Positions 52,725 to 62,792 of a DNA stretch of 64,000 nucleotides are shown piece by piece. The notes below the pieces were generated by a model. The model saw only the letters and a list, made by a program, of their open reading frames with translations. It ran no database searches and was not told where the DNA came from. Position 1 is the stretch's first letter. Each line of letters opens with the position of its first letter. The translations under genes were made by a program, and so were the position numbers. The stretch is from Pseudomonas lini (lineage in GTDB: Bacteria; Pseudomonadota; Gammaproteobacteria; Pseudomonadales; Pseudomonadaceae). The DNA lies in the NCBI RefSeq assembly GCF_030812475.1, contig NZ_JAUSSR010000002.1, positions 248,001 to 312,000 on the forward strand, read 5' to 3'.

Positions 52725-54092
52725 TTAGAACAAGTCACGAGTGTAGGTGATATACACCCGATTTTCGTCAATGTCGCGCTGATTGGGAACAGTGCTGCGT
52801 AGCGTTGCATTTCGCAGTGACACACTTAAACCTTTAAGCACAGGCGCCTGGAACGCGTAGTTGAAGTGGATATTTCGTTCCCATTCATGTTGATCACCCT
52901 TATCGGTTTTAACGTTGTCCCCTCGCTGATAGGTCATCAGGGTGGTGAGCCCGGGGATTCCGACACCCACGAAGTTGAAGCCGTATTGAGCTACCCAAGT
53001 ATCCTCGCCAGCACGCTGGAAGCGGGCACCGGTTTGTCTGTCTGTAATCAGGTAGGTCGCTGATCCGTCACCTTGATTGACGAAAGGAAAGTCACTGGAG
53101 CCGCTAAGCGTCTGATAACCAAGTCCGACAGAGTGAGGTCCCACCGTGTAGGTGAACATCCCGGCCAGCGCTCGATTATCGACTTCGCCGTTATTGTGAT
53201 AACCGCTACTGCGGTATCCCTCTTGTCGTCCGGCCAGGCTACCATTGCGGCCATCCGGGCTGCTGTCGAAGAAACGAAGGTCGCTCTTCAGATTCCCGAC
53301 TGGCAAAGGGAGGTTATGGACCATTCCCAGGAAATGTTGCTGGTAAAAATCTTCGAGGCCGCCGTAGTAGTACTGGAGCAGCAGGTGTGGGCTGAGTTTA
53401 TAGTCGATACCCGCGAAGTAGAATTTGTTGCTGCGTTTGCCTGATGCGCCGCCTGCGCCCGAAATCGCCAGGTTCTCATTGTTGGATGAGGTGCGGCTTT
53501 TGACCTTTTCGACTTTGCCGCCGGTGAGGGTAATGTTGTCAAAATCCTGTGATGTGATTTGCAGCCCTTCAAAGGTTTCTGGCAATAACCGACCATCATT
53601 GATGACCAGGATGGGCATTTTTGGCCGAAGCGTACCGAATTTGGCTTCCGTCTTGCCCACACGTACTTTGGCGGTCAGGCCGAGGCTGCTGAAGTCATTC
53701 ACTGCGCGACCATCATTGTCGGTAGGGAAGACAAAGCCGGCCTGATTTATACCATTGGGGTTGTAGTGCGTACCTTTGCCGGAATCCAGGCGGATACCGA
53801 GCATGCCCAATGCATCCAGACCAAAACCCACCGGTCCCTGACTGAAGCCGGAAGTATAATTAAGGATAAAACCCTGGCCCCATTCTTCCTGTTTTGAAGG
53901 AGCCGCCGTGCCGCTGCGATAATCCTGATTAAAGTAATAGTTGCGCAACTCCAGAGTCGCTTTGGAATCCTCGATAAATCCGGCAGCGGACGCGGCTAAG
54001 GGAAGTCCACAGGAAAGTGCCAGGAGACCTATCAAACTCAATGAGTAGCATTGCTCCGAACTGATACCGGAGTGCGTGTGTTTTGATTTCAT
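52725..54092 (-). CDS. OprD-family outer-membrane porin
   Basis: This 455-residue porin has a long N-terminus with a Sec signal (LIGLLALSCGLPLAASAAGF), followed by the family start IEDSKATLELRNYYFNQDYR. Other shared stretches are DSKGTHYNPNGI-like loops and EWERNIHFNYAFQAPVLKGL, and it ends in a beta-strand (ENRVYITYTRDLF). It is divergent from an AraC regulator and near an aromatic-acid MFS transporter, so uptake of an aromatic or aldehyde-related acid is likely. Confidence 0.88.
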   Translation of the reverse strand: MKSKHTHSGISSEQCYSLSLIGLLALSCGLPLAASAAGFIEDSKATLELRNYYFNQDYRSGTAAPSKQEEWGQGFILNYTSGFSQGPVGFGLDALGMLGIRLDSGKGTHYNPNGINQAGFVFPTDNDGRAVNDFSSLGLTAKVRVGKTEAKFGTLRPKMPILVINDGRLLPETFEGLQITSQDFDNITLTGGKVEKVKSRTSSNNENLAISGAGGASGKRSNKFYFAGIDYKLSPHLLLQYYYGGLEDFYQQHFLGMVHNLPLPVGNLKSDLRFFDSSPDGRNGSLAGRQEGYRSSGYHNNGEVDNRALAGMFTYTVGPHSVGLGYQTLSGSSDFPFVNQGDGSATYLITDRQTGARFQRAGEDTWVAQYGFNFVGVGIPGLTTLMTYQRGDNVKTDKGDQHEWERNIHFNYAFQAPVLKGLSVSLRNATLRSTVPNQRDIDENRVYITYTRDLF

Positions 54093-54506
54093 GTTCTTTC
54101 CGCCAAAACTTTATTTTTATTGGGGTGCGGGAGTGAAAATTGATATTTGCTCAAGTCAAATGAACAGGCAGGTGGCGTGTGCGGTATCTCCAGTTCTTAT
54201 ACTTGTTCGTGGAACTGAAATTAAGCCTGGTGCCGGAGGGGCAGTATCCAGTTTTTGCAGATCGTTATCCTTTTTCTCCACATTTGCGTAGCGTTCGGCC
54301 GGGACCAGCGCAGTAGGGTGTATAAGGCATTCCTTCCCGGTGAAGGTCGGGGGAAGGGACGCAGCCGTTGGGCGGTTTGTGCCACCGGGTAGCGCAATGA
54401 TGCTTGACGACCTTGCGCAGGAGGTGGAATTTCATGAAGACGGTGTCCTGAGTAGTGCCGTGTGGCGGCATCATCGGCACCAGGCCGACAAATAGAGTAC
54501 TGAGTA
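54093..54506. other. Divergent region between OprD porin and AraC regulator
   Basis: About 410 bp. A minus-strand frame at 54265-54480 has unusual composition and no family match; I do not support it. The region must carry both promoters and probably AraC binding sites, which I could not define. Confidence 0.35.
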
Positions 54507-55463
54507 ATGGAACAGCTACTTTCTAATCAACAAAGCGCAGTGTTCAATCTGGCCGACCCTTATGCGGTTTCAAGCTATGTCAACGAACACTTGGGCACCC
54601 ACAGTATTCATCTCTCCCGATCGCAGGCGTTTGTATCGAACCTCTTGCACCGCAAGTTCGCCGACTTTGATTTATGTCGTATCAGTTATGGCTCCGATGT
54701 GCGGGTTACATCGCCCGCTCTGGAAACGTTTTATCACTTGCAGATTCTGTTGCGAGGTCATTGCCTGTGGCGCAACTACAAGCAGGAGCACTACTTGAGC
54801 GCCGGGGAAATGCTGATTATCAATCCTGATGATCGCGTCGACCTGACGAGTTCTGCGGACTGCGAAAAATTCATCCTGAAAATCCCTTCAGCGGTGATGG
54901 AAGCGATTTGTCGCGATCAGCGCTGGCAGACGCCCAGTCAAGGTCTGCGGTTTGTCGAATCACGCTATCGGATGAGCGAGCTCGGGGGGTTTTTTGACCT
55001 CTTGCGCATGGTATGCGCTGAGGCGGAGTCCGCTGAGCAAATGCCCCGGATTCAGGAAAACTACATGCAGATCGTCGCGACCAAACTGCTGATGCTGATG
55101 CGCACGAATTTGACTCGCCCGGAGTTGAATTCATCCCTGGCTACGTTCGAACAGATAGCCGACTACATAAAGCAAAACCTCAAGGAAGACATAGACGGTG
55201 ACGACCTGGCCCGTCGGGCGCACATGAGTGCTCGATCGCTCTATGGCCTGTTTCAACGCACGGTGGGGCTTACTCCCAACCGTTATATCCGGCAGAAGAA
55301 GCTGGAGCGCGTACATGCCTGCCTTAGTGACGCGACGTGCGGATATCGTAACGTCACAGAACTCGCGATGGATTTCGGCTTCCTTCACTTGGGTCGGTTT
55401 TCCGAGATTTACCGCAAACAGTTTGGCGAGTTACCGACTGACACCCTAAAGCGTCGCCAGTAA
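54507..55463 (+). CDS. AraC/XylS-family transcriptional regulator
   Basis: This 318-residue protein has an N-terminal effector domain of the AraC-binding-like type (LCRISYGSDVRVTSPALETF, HLQILLRGHCLWRNYKQEHY) and a C-terminal double helix-turn-helix (LARRAHMSARSLYGLFQRTV and TELAMDFGFLHLGRFSEIYR). The AndR/XylS-like type often responds to aromatic acids. It is divergent from the OprD porin and 190 bp upstream of the AAHS transporter, both probable targets. Confidence 0.87.
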   Translation: MEQLLSNQQSAVFNLADPYAVSSYVNEHLGTHSIHLSRSQAFVSNLLHRKFADFDLCRISYGSDVRVTSPALETFYHLQILLRGHCLWRNYKQEHYLSAGEMLIINPDDRVDLTSSADCEKFILKIPSAVMEAICRDQRWQTPSQGLRFVESRYRMSELGGFFDLLRMVCAEAESAEQMPRIQENYMQIVATKLLMLMRTNLTRPELNSSLATFEQIADYIKQNLKEDIDGDDLARRAHMSARSLYGLFQRTVGLTPNRYIRQKKLERVHACLSDATCGYRNVTELAMDFGFLHLGRFSEIYRKQFGELPTDTLKRRQ

Positions 55464-55662
55464 ACAGGCCCGGCTGGGTGGCCCTGATACTGTCGGCGCT
55501 TACTACATCTGGTTTTCATCTCAAGATGCCTATCTGTAAAAAACGGATAAAGGACTGCGATCAGCGGATATAGGCTGACAACGCGCAGCCCTAGGATTGT
55601 GTTGCCTGAAAAAAACAGGGTGACTGTCAGATCCCTTACAACTACAAAAAGAGTTGATCGCC

Positions 55663-56994
55663 ATGCGAAAAATCGACATCAATGAGGTCATCGACCACGC
55701 GCGCTTCAACGCCTTTCATTGGCGGGTACTGTTCTGGTGTGCGTTGATCATCATCTTCGACGGCTACGATCTTGTGATCTACGGCGTTGTACTCCCGGCG
55801 TTAATGAAAGACTGGGGACTGACACCGCTGCAAGCCGGCGCGCTGGGTAGCTATGCGTTGTTCGGAGCCATGTTGGGAGCTATCATTTTCGGCTCGCTCT
55901 CCGATCGTTTCGGACGCAAATGGATCATTGCCATCTGCGTGATTTTGTTCAGCGGGTTCACGCTGCTTAATGGCCTGGCACGGGACACCACTGAGTTTGG
56001 TCTATGCCGTTTTCTGGCGGGGCTGGGGATCGGTGGTGTGATGCCCAATGTTGTCGCATTGATGAGTGAATACGCACCGAAGAAAATTCGCGGCACGCTG
56101 GTTGCGATCATGTTCAGCGGGTATTCCGTGGGCGGGATACTGTCCTCCGGATTAGGCATGGTGTTGTTACCGAGTTTCGGCTGGCAGTCAGTGTTTTATG
56201 TGGCGGTTATCCCTTTGATCCTGTTACCGATGATTATGCGCTATCTGCCGGAGTCGGTTGGTTTCATGATTCGACAAGGCCACGAAGCGAAAGCCAAAGA
56301 GGTCTTGCATCGGGTCGAGCCCGCATTTGTATCTTTGCCGGGTGATGAATTTGTCGTGCCTGTTCTGAAGGCACCAGGCGCGCCGGTCGTTCAGTTGTTC
56401 CGAGAGGGACGGGCCATTGGCACGGTGATGCTGTGCCTGGTGTTCTTCTGCTGCCTGCTAATGATTTATGCGCTTAACTCGTGGTTGCCAAAACTGATGA
56501 TCACCGCCGGTTATGGCCTCGGATCGAGTCTCAGCTTTTTGTTGCTAATGAACGTCGGCGCTATTTTTGGTGCCGTCGGTGGCGGATGGATTGGCGATCG
56601 CCTGGGCTTGCGCAGGGTTCTGATCGTATTTTTTCTACTGGCCGCTGCATCGATTAGCCTGCTGGGCTTTAACAGCCCGACTGCAATTTTGTATGCGCTG
56701 ATTTTTGTTGCAGGTGCCACCACTATTGGCACTCAAATCCTGGCTTACTCCTGCGTCGCGGAATTTTTTCCGATGGGCATTCGCACCACCGGATTGGGTT
56801 GGATTTCCGGACTCGGGCGCAGCGGAGCCATCAGTGGTCCAATTCTCGGTGGCGTGCTTGTTAATATCCAGTTGCCCCTCCACTTGAACTTCATCGTATT
56901 CGCCATACCGGGCTGCGTGGCCGCATTGGCCATGTGTTTCGTGCGTCATCGGAAAGTCGAATTCAAAGCACAAGGCTCGACTCAACCAGTTTGA
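55663..56994 (+). CDS. MFS transporter, aromatic acid:H+ symporter (AAHS) family
   Basis: This 443-residue protein has 12 membrane helices. The AAHS-family motif IIIFDGYDLVIYGVVLPALM is in helix 1, and the A-type loop GSLSDRFGRKWIIAICV follows, with GWIGDRLGLRRVLIVF in the second half. This type imports benzoate, 4-hydroxybenzoate and similar acids (BenK/PcaK). ATG 55663 is chosen; the ribosome site is weak. It lies between the AraC gene and an amidase. Confidence 0.87.
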   Translation: MRKIDINEVIDHARFNAFHWRVLFWCALIIIFDGYDLVIYGVVLPALMKDWGLTPLQAGALGSYALFGAMLGAIIFGSLSDRFGRKWIIAICVILFSGFTLLNGLARDTTEFGLCRFLAGLGIGGVMPNVVALMSEYAPKKIRGTLVAIMFSGYSVGGILSSGLGMVLLPSFGWQSVFYVAVIPLILLPMIMRYLPESVGFMIRQGHEAKAKEVLHRVEPAFVSLPGDEFVVPVLKAPGAPVVQLFREGRAIGTVMLCLVFFCCLLMIYALNSWLPKLMITAGYGLGSSLSFLLLMNVGAIFGAVGGGWIGDRLGLRRVLIVFFLLAAASISLLGFNSPTAILYALIFVAGATTIGTQILAYSCVAEFFPMGIRTTGLGWISGLGRSGAISGPILGGVLVNIQLPLHLNFIVFAIPGCVAALAMCFVRHRKVEFKAQGSTQPV

Positions 56995-57143
56995 ACCCGA
57001 TTAAGCGCCGCACGCTAATTACATTGCTGTAACCGGTGACACCCCAACTCCATTGACTGACGTTTGTGCAATGGCGGGAGCAGTGTTGCCGGTAGGTGGC
57101 CGGATCACTTTATAAAACTTCAATCAGAATGGAGTGCCAGTTA

Positions 57144-58591
57144 ATGACAAGCCCGATAAACGACGAGGATATAACCTGCGCAGCCGATCTTCCGGATCAA
57201 ATCTGGCGGTGGGACGCCGCTGACATGGCTGCACACATCCGTCTAGGTACGATCTCCAGCCGAGACGCTGTTAACAGTTGCCATGAGCGTATCGACGCCA
57301 TCAATCCTCATCTGAATGCCATCGTCTTCGCCGATCGACAGCGGGCACTGCAGGACGCTGATGTGGCTGACAGGCAAGTTCGCCGTCACGAAAACCTGGG
57401 GCCGTTACACGGTGTGCCAGTGACCATCAAATTGAATGTCGATGTCGAAGGCGAGGCCACAACTAATGGCGTGCCTGCCTTTGCAGGACGAATCGCGAAC
57501 GGTGACAGTACCGTTGTCAGCAATTTGCGAAAAGCTGGCGCAATTAACGTGGGTCGCACCAACACGCCGCCGTTTTCTTTTCGCTGGTTTACTGAAAACC
57601 CTTTGCATGGGCGCACGCTCAACCCTTGGGACGAGACGGTGACCTCTGGTGGTTCGAGTGGCGGGGCAGGGGTCTCGGTAGCAGCTGGCATGTGTCCGTT
57701 GGCGCATGGTACTGATATTGCCGGCTCCATTCGCTACCCGGCCTATGTCAATGGCCTGGCAGGTTTGCGCGCCACACCAGGACGAATTCCGGCATTCCAT
57801 CCCACGACCGGCCTGCGTTACCTTGGATTGCAAACCATGTCAGCTCAAGGTCCGCTCGCACGGCGGATGAGGGATGTGCGCCTGGGGCTGGCGGCCATGG
57901 CCTGTGCTGATCGTCGTGATCCGATGTGGGTGCCAGCGCACATGGATTATCCGGACGATTGGACGGCTGTGCGTGTTGCCCTGGTCGATGAACTTCCGGG
58001 CAGCACGATAGCGCCCGCGATAAAAACGGCTTTAAACAAGGCGGGCCAGATCCTGGAAGCAGCGGGCTATTTGGTTGAACGAGCCACACCCCCGGGAATG
58101 ACCGAAGGTATTGAGATCTGGCAATCGATTGTCATGACTGAAGCGCGTATCGGGATGTTTGCCGGTGTGAAAGCGATAGGTGATGACGTCATCCTGCGCT
58201 CTGTTGAAAACATGCTGGCGGGCGCCCCCCCATTAGATCTTGAGGGCTATGCACTCGCCATCGCCCGTCGCGATCAATTACGTCGCCAGTGGAACGAATT
58301 CATGATCCGCTATCCACTTATTCTCATGCCGACCTCTTGCCGCTTGCCCATGAAGTGGGGTGATGATCTGGGCTCGACAGAAGATATGAAACGAGTGTTA
58401 CTGGACCAGAGCCCGCTTATTACTGTGGCGGCACTTTGTTTGCCTGGCTGAATGTTCCAACAGGCGTAGAAGAAGGTCTGCCAACCGGGGTTCAACTGGT
58501 CGCTGACAGCTATCGCGAACAACGCTTGTTGGTCGCAGGGAGTGTCATAGAGCGCGAAGTCTGCATGCCTAATCTGCATGATCGCTTTTGA
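57144..58591 (+). pseudogene. Amidase-signature hydrolase, frameshifted near its 3' end
   Basis: This amidase-signature protein has Lys96 (GVPVTIKLNVD), Ser171 in TSGGSSGGAGVSVA and Ser195 in GTDIAGSIRYPA, so the catalytic part is intact. The first frame ends at 58451 (VAALCLPG). The expected C-terminus continues in another frame as FAWLNVPTGVEEGLPTGVQL then VADSYREQRLLVAGSVIE, with stop at 58589-58591. A one-base deletion near 58430-58440, or a sequencing error, explains this. GGAG is about 10 nt before ATG 57144. The shortened protein lacks about 48 residues and may be unstable. Confidence 0.8.
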
Positions 58592-58722
58592 CTGCGCATT
58601 GTTTAGATTTATGGCTTGCGTCAGGTCAGGAACCAACCGCTACCGTTCGCTCCCATGAGGTAGTTTGGCGAGACCCTGCTTGCGGATATTTCGGGTCTCG
58701 CTTTTTTTGCAGTGGTTTAGCG

Positions 58723-59370
58723 TTAACGATGCTCCCAATGCGAACACAAAATGATGCTGCACAGATCTGTTCGCTTGAAACCTGGATCCTTAAAGGCAAG
58801 GAAGTCATCGTTGAAGGTGCCAAATGTGCTGTCCGGCCGATGTTTCATGCCGTGATAAAACTCGTCGATCATCTTGTTAGCAAAACCGGATTCACGGGGA
58901 TAGGCGGCGACCACCGCACCACGTTGTTCGTCGGTGAACTGTTCAAAACCACGTCCCGCCACGTCCATTCCCGCGCCAGCCTGTAGCAGGGCAATTTCTG
59001 CATGCATATGCTCTGGTATGCCCGGCGTTGTATGCAGCGCGATCGCGTTCCAGACCTTTTCTATATCGGCCCCGCCAATGCCATGGTTTCGCAGGAAGTC
59101 GCGCGCGGCATTTGCGCCATCCACCTCGAAGCGAAGTTGACTGTTTTGGTAGATCGACGTCAGCCCGATATCGTGGAACATCGATGCGACGTAGAGCAGT
59201 TCAGGGTCAAATGTCAGGCCTTTACGATTACCGATCAGCGCTCCCCAAAAGTAAACGCGTGTGGAGTGGGAAAACAGCAAATTACTCTCAGTGTCGCGGA
59301 TCAGTTGAGTCGCCTCGCGCGCTAATGAACTGTCAGGGATTATGACGTCGAAAGTATCGTTGGCTGCCAT
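58723..59370 (-). CDS. HD-domain protein, cyanamide-hydratase-like
   Basis: This 215-residue protein has the HD metal motif: H35 in LLFSHSTRVYFWG and H66-D67 in VASMFHDIGLTSIY, then later acidic residues typical of the fold. The arrangement SH..RVY.WG and FHDIGLT resembles the cyanamide hydratase (DDI2) group of HD proteins. ATG 59370 has GAGAG upstream. It is divergent from a LysR gene and convergent with the amidase. The proximity of an amidase and a hydratase-like protein fits nitrile, cyanamide or isonitrile-type breakdown, but the substrate is unknown. Confidence 0.75.
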   Translation of the reverse strand: MAANDTFDVIIPDSSLAREATQLIRDTESNLLFSHSTRVYFWGALIGNRKGLTFDPELLYVASMFHDIGLTSIYQNSQLRFEVDGANAARDFLRNHGIGGADIEKVWNAIALHTTPGIPEHMHAEIALLQAGAGMDVAGRGFEQFTDEQRGAVVAAYPRESGFANKMIDEFYHGMKHRPDSTFGTFNDDFLAFKDPGFKRTDLCSIILCSHWEHR

Positions 59371-59475
59371 GGGTCTATCTCTCAAGCGAAGGCTTCGGTG
59401 GAACCACTTTATTGATAGCGAGCACCCGCATAAACTGGGCTGTACCGTATTCATTGTGCGAGAAAACGGATAATC

Positions 59476-60396
59476 ATGGCATTTGATCGATTGGAAGCGA
59501 TGCGCGCGTTCTGCCGCATCGTCGAACTGGGCAGCTTTACCCAGGCTGCGGACGCGTTGAACGTCGCGAAAACCACGATTTCAGGACAAATTCAGGGCCT
59601 TGAAAAACGACTGTCCGTCAAGCTGCTGCATAGAACTACCAGAAGGGTTACACCCACGACGGATGGTGCCGCGTACTATCAACGTGCACGTGCAGTACTC
59701 GATGATCTGGACGAACTGGAAATCTCGGTATCGCAAAATCGGAGCGAGGCGCGGGGCAGGGTGAGGGTAGAGATGCCGTCTCCCGTCGGAACGTGCCTGA
59801 TCATTCCATCGCTACCCGATTTTTCGGCATTGCACCCGATGATTCAACTGGACATTGGGTGCAGCGAACGCGTGATCGATCTCGTCCAGGAAGGTATTGA
59901 TTGCGCTTTTCGTGGCGGCCCGGTCACCGATCGAGGATTGGTGTGCCGTCCGGTGGGACAGATGCGTTTCTGCCTCTGCGCTTCAGAGGCATACCTGTGT
60001 ACAAACACTCCAATACGCAGTCCTGACGACTTGCAGAATCATCGGTATCTGGGCTTCACCTTTCCAGGGTCTGGCAAACAGATGACCCCGGTATTGCAGA
60101 ATAACGATAAGAGCTTCGTGCTTGATCAACTGCCGACGATGCGTTTCAACCACGGCGGTGCTTACATGACCGCCGGGCTGTCAGGACTCGGCATCATTTC
60201 TGTACCTCTGGCGGAGGCAAATCCATACCTGCAGTCCGGGCAGTTGGTGAAGCTATTGCCGGATTGGACCTTAAGCAGCATGCCGATCAGTCTCGTTTAT
60301 CCGTACTCACGGCATTTGTCAGCGAGGGTTCGGGTCTTCGCCGATTGGGCGGCCGCATTGATGGAGAATGATCCTTACTGGATGTTGAGTGAATGA
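59476..60396 (+). CDS. LysR-family transcriptional regulator
   Basis: This 306-residue LysR protein has SFTQAADALNVAKTTISGQI, LEKRLSVKLLHRTTRRVTPT and a substrate domain (RVRVEMPSPVGTCLIIPSLP, VQEGIDCAFRGGPVTDRGLV). It is divergent from the HD-domain gene with a 105-bp gap and probably regulates it. It is followed by the RidA gene on the other strand. Confidence 0.87.
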   Translation: MAFDRLEAMRAFCRIVELGSFTQAADALNVAKTTISGQIQGLEKRLSVKLLHRTTRRVTPTTDGAAYYQRARAVLDDLDELEISVSQNRSEARGRVRVEMPSPVGTCLIIPSLPDFSALHPMIQLDIGCSERVIDLVQEGIDCAFRGGPVTDRGLVCRPVGQMRFCLCASEAYLCTNTPIRSPDDLQNHRYLGFTFPGSGKQMTPVLQNNDKSFVLDQLPTMRFNHGGAYMTAGLSGLGIISVPLAEANPYLQSGQLVKLLPDWTLSSMPISLVYPYSRHLSARVRVFADWAAALMENDPYWMLSE

Positions 60397-60598
60397 CCAC
60401 GGTACTGGCGTTCGAGGTAGTTGTTCGTTTTCACGTACGAATCCTTTCTCCATGAACACCATGAACACCAGGTACATGGTCCGGTGAGGGAGTGGACGTA
60501 GATGTATGCTCGTCGAATCAGTGGTTTAGACGGCTCATCAACATCTATGACATGACCTGTCGTTTAGTCCGACCGTTGCCACGAGGGCCGAGCCGAAT

Positions 60599-60994
60599 TT
60601 ATTGGGATAGTTTGGCGATCACCTTGGTCTCGAAGTCGAAGCCGGACAACCAGGTCACGCCGATAGCGGTCACCGTCGGGTAGGGGGCTTCGCCCCAGTA
60701 CTCGGCCGCTACTTCCCAGATAGTTTCGAATGTCGAGTCGGGGTCGACCATGAAGATGGTCGTGTCGACCACATCCTCGAAACTACCGCCGGCCTCGGCC
60801 AGGATCGCGTTGAGGTTGGCGAAGGCCAGGCGAACCTGTGCCGCGAGGTCCGGCTCGGCCGAGCCATCCTTGCGGCTGCCGACCTGACCGGATACAAACA
60901 GAAAACCGTTGGAGCGAATCGCCGGCGAGTAGCGGTGGAGCTCGTACAGTGCATGGCGGTCAGGCGGGAAAACGACGTCACGTTTGCTGGTCAT
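60599..60994 (-). CDS. RidA/YjgF-family enamine-imine deaminase-like protein
   Basis: This 131-residue protein has the RidA pattern SPAIRSNGFLFVSGQVGSRK, LAFANLNAILAEAGGSFEDV and VDTTIFMVDPD. RidA proteins hydrolyse reactive enamines and imines in the cytoplasm; catabolic variants act in amine or nitro-aromatic breakdown. ATG 60994 begins the family match. It is divergent from a truncated LysR gene that was probably its regulator. Confidence 0.82.
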   Translation of the reverse strand: MTSKRDVVFPPDRHALYELHRYSPAIRSNGFLFVSGQVGSRKDGSAEPDLAAQVRLAFANLNAILAEAGGSFEDVVDTTIFMVDPDSTFETIWEVAAEYWGEAPYPTVTAIGVTWLSGFDFETKVIAKLSQ

Positions 60995-61134
60995 TGCATA
61001 CTTCCTTCGGGGCCATCGCGGCCCGCTGTTTACGATGGAGCCACTGTAAAAAGATGACCCACCGGAATAAACAGGCAACTCTGGTCATGACTGTTTGTAG
61101 AATCCAAACTATCCAGACCGGAGTGAGGCGTGAA

Positions 61135-61318
61135 ATGGACCGTTTCGATGCAATGCAGGCCTTTGCCCGAGTGGTGGAAACCGGCAGCTTCACCAAGGCG
61201 GCAGCCACCCTGCACATGAGCAAGACCACCGTTACGCAGCTCGTTCAGCAACTGGAAGCGAGGTTGCGCGTGCGCCTGCTCAACCGCACCACACGCAAGG
61301 TCAACGTCACCGCCGTTC
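61135..61318 (+). pseudogene. Truncated LysR regulator (helix-turn-helix part only)
   Basis: The plus strand starts MDRFDAMQAFARVVETGSFT, then AAATLHMSKTTVTQLVQQLE and RLRVRLLNRTTRKVNVTA, the complete LysR DNA-binding domain. After about codon 60 the similarity stops and the frame runs into sequence complementary to the end of the CitMHS gene. A deletion has removed the effector domain. The remaining protein could still bind DNA. It is divergent from the RidA gene. Confidence 0.8.
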
Positions 61319-61385
61319 GCATCCCTGCATCCATCCACATCACCGCACATAGTTACAGTCATTTCCTCAGCGAGAGAGGTCAGCT

Positions 61386-62678
61386 CTATGCCTTCGCTAT
61401 GATGGAAATCGAGCCAAAGAGCAGAGCCGCAATAAACATTACAACGCAGGTACCAATCATCCATTTCATGGACACGCGTTGGTTATCGCCATAGTCCAAG
61501 TCGAGCAATCCACACAGAAGATAAGTAGAGGCCACCAGAGGGCTAAGCAGGTGTACCGGTTGACCAATAAGGCTGGCGATGGCCATTTCCTGAGCACCAA
61601 TTCCGTAGTGGCTGGCGGTCTCGGCGAGGATCGGCAAGATGCCGAAATAGAAGGCGTCGTTGGTCAGCACGTAAGTGAACGGCATGCTGAGAAATGCCGT
61701 AAACACAGACATGAAATGTCCTGCCCACTCAGGTACCACATAGATCAAGCTCGCGGAGATTGCCTTGATCATGCCTGTTCCGCTCATGATTCCAACAAAT
61801 GTCCCCGCTGCGAAAATCAGCAATGTCACCGCTAAGACGTTATCGGCATGTCTTGCAACCATTGCTTTCTGATCTTTGAGCTTTGGAAAATTTACCAGAG
61901 CACCAATAGCGAAGGCGAGCATGAACAGGATCGGCAACGGCATGAGGCTGATCATCATTGCTGCAATGAGGCTAATGGTAAGTGCCGAATTGAAAATGAA
62001 TCTCCAATCTCGCATGCGGATATGTGCCATTCCTTCCAGCGCGGCTTCTTCATCGAGTTGAACCACACCGAGACGGCGGTACTCCACGCGGCCCAAGTAC
62101 CATGCAGAAAAAAGAACCCAGATCGCACCAGCGAACATGATAGGAATCATCTCGACGAACAGCTCGGTGATGTCTACATGCATGGCGCTTGCCGCGCGCG
62201 AAAACGGCCCTGCCCACGGGAGGATATTCATCACCCCGATGGTCATCAGCAGCACGGTCGCCATCACTTGCATGCGGATGCCGGTCAGGCGGTACAGAGG
62301 TAGCAACGCAGCCGTGGTGATGATGTAGGTGGTCGCACCGTCACCGTCAAGTCCGACACAAAGTCCAAGAATCGCAGTCCCTAAAACGATTTTCCGAGGA
62401 TCGCCTTTTACCGTTTTCAGGATCAACTTGACTAGGGGATTGAAGAGCCCGGCATCTGTCATCATGCAGAAGTACAGGATTGCGAACGTAAGCATGATGC
62501 CGGTTGGTGCAAGCATCTTTACCCCGTCCAGCATCATTGGCCCTAGTTGGGTAGCGAAACCGCCCATAGAAGCGAAGGCGACCGGAACTAGCAGCAGAGC
62601 TACCAGAGGCGAGAGGCGTTTGCTCATGATCAAGTACATGAAGCAGATGATCATTGCGTAGCTAAGGAGAGTGAGCAT
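61386..62678 (-). CDS. CitMHS-family citrate/divalent-metal:H+ symporter
   Basis: This 430-residue membrane protein has about 12 helices and the CitMHS-type patterns LGPMMLDGVKMLAPTGIMLT, GLDGDGATTYIITTAALLPL, AGTFVGIMSGTGMIKAIS and YVLTNDAFYFGILPILAETA. Members import metal-citrate complexes or other carboxylates. It follows the SMP-30 gene by 114 bp on the same strand and may belong to the same operon. The end of the gene lies next to a deletion scar (truncated LysR), but the protein itself appears complete. Confidence 0.86.
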   Translation of the reverse strand: MLTLLSYAMIICFMYLIMSKRLSPLVALLLVPVAFASMGGFATQLGPMMLDGVKMLAPTGIMLTFAILYFCMMTDAGLFNPLVKLILKTVKGDPRKIVLGTAILGLCVGLDGDGATTYIITTAALLPLYRLTGIRMQVMATVLLMTIGVMNILPWAGPFSRAASAMHVDITELFVEMIPIMFAGAIWVLFSAWYLGRVEYRRLGVVQLDEEAALEGMAHIRMRDWRFIFNSALTISLIAAMMISLMPLPILFMLAFAIGALVNFPKLKDQKAMVARHADNVLAVTLLIFAAGTFVGIMSGTGMIKAISASLIYVVPEWAGHFMSVFTAFLSMPFTYVLTNDAFYFGILPILAETASHYGIGAQEMAIASLIGQPVHLLSPLVASTYLLCGLLDLDYGDNQRVSMKWMIGTCVVMFIAALLFGSISIIAKA

Positions 62679-62792
62679 GTTTTCCTCTTTATTTTTATGA
62701 ATTGTTTTCTGGGGCCCATGCGCTTTTGGCTTTTTTATGGACGAAGTGGGCCTATATGCACGAGGGCATATAAGGAGTGCTGCGCATAAGGA

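Noticed and set aside
54265..54480. Minus-strand frame in the OprD/AraC gap
   Set aside because: Composition rich in Cys, Pro and His, no start signal, no recognisable family; likely non-coding.
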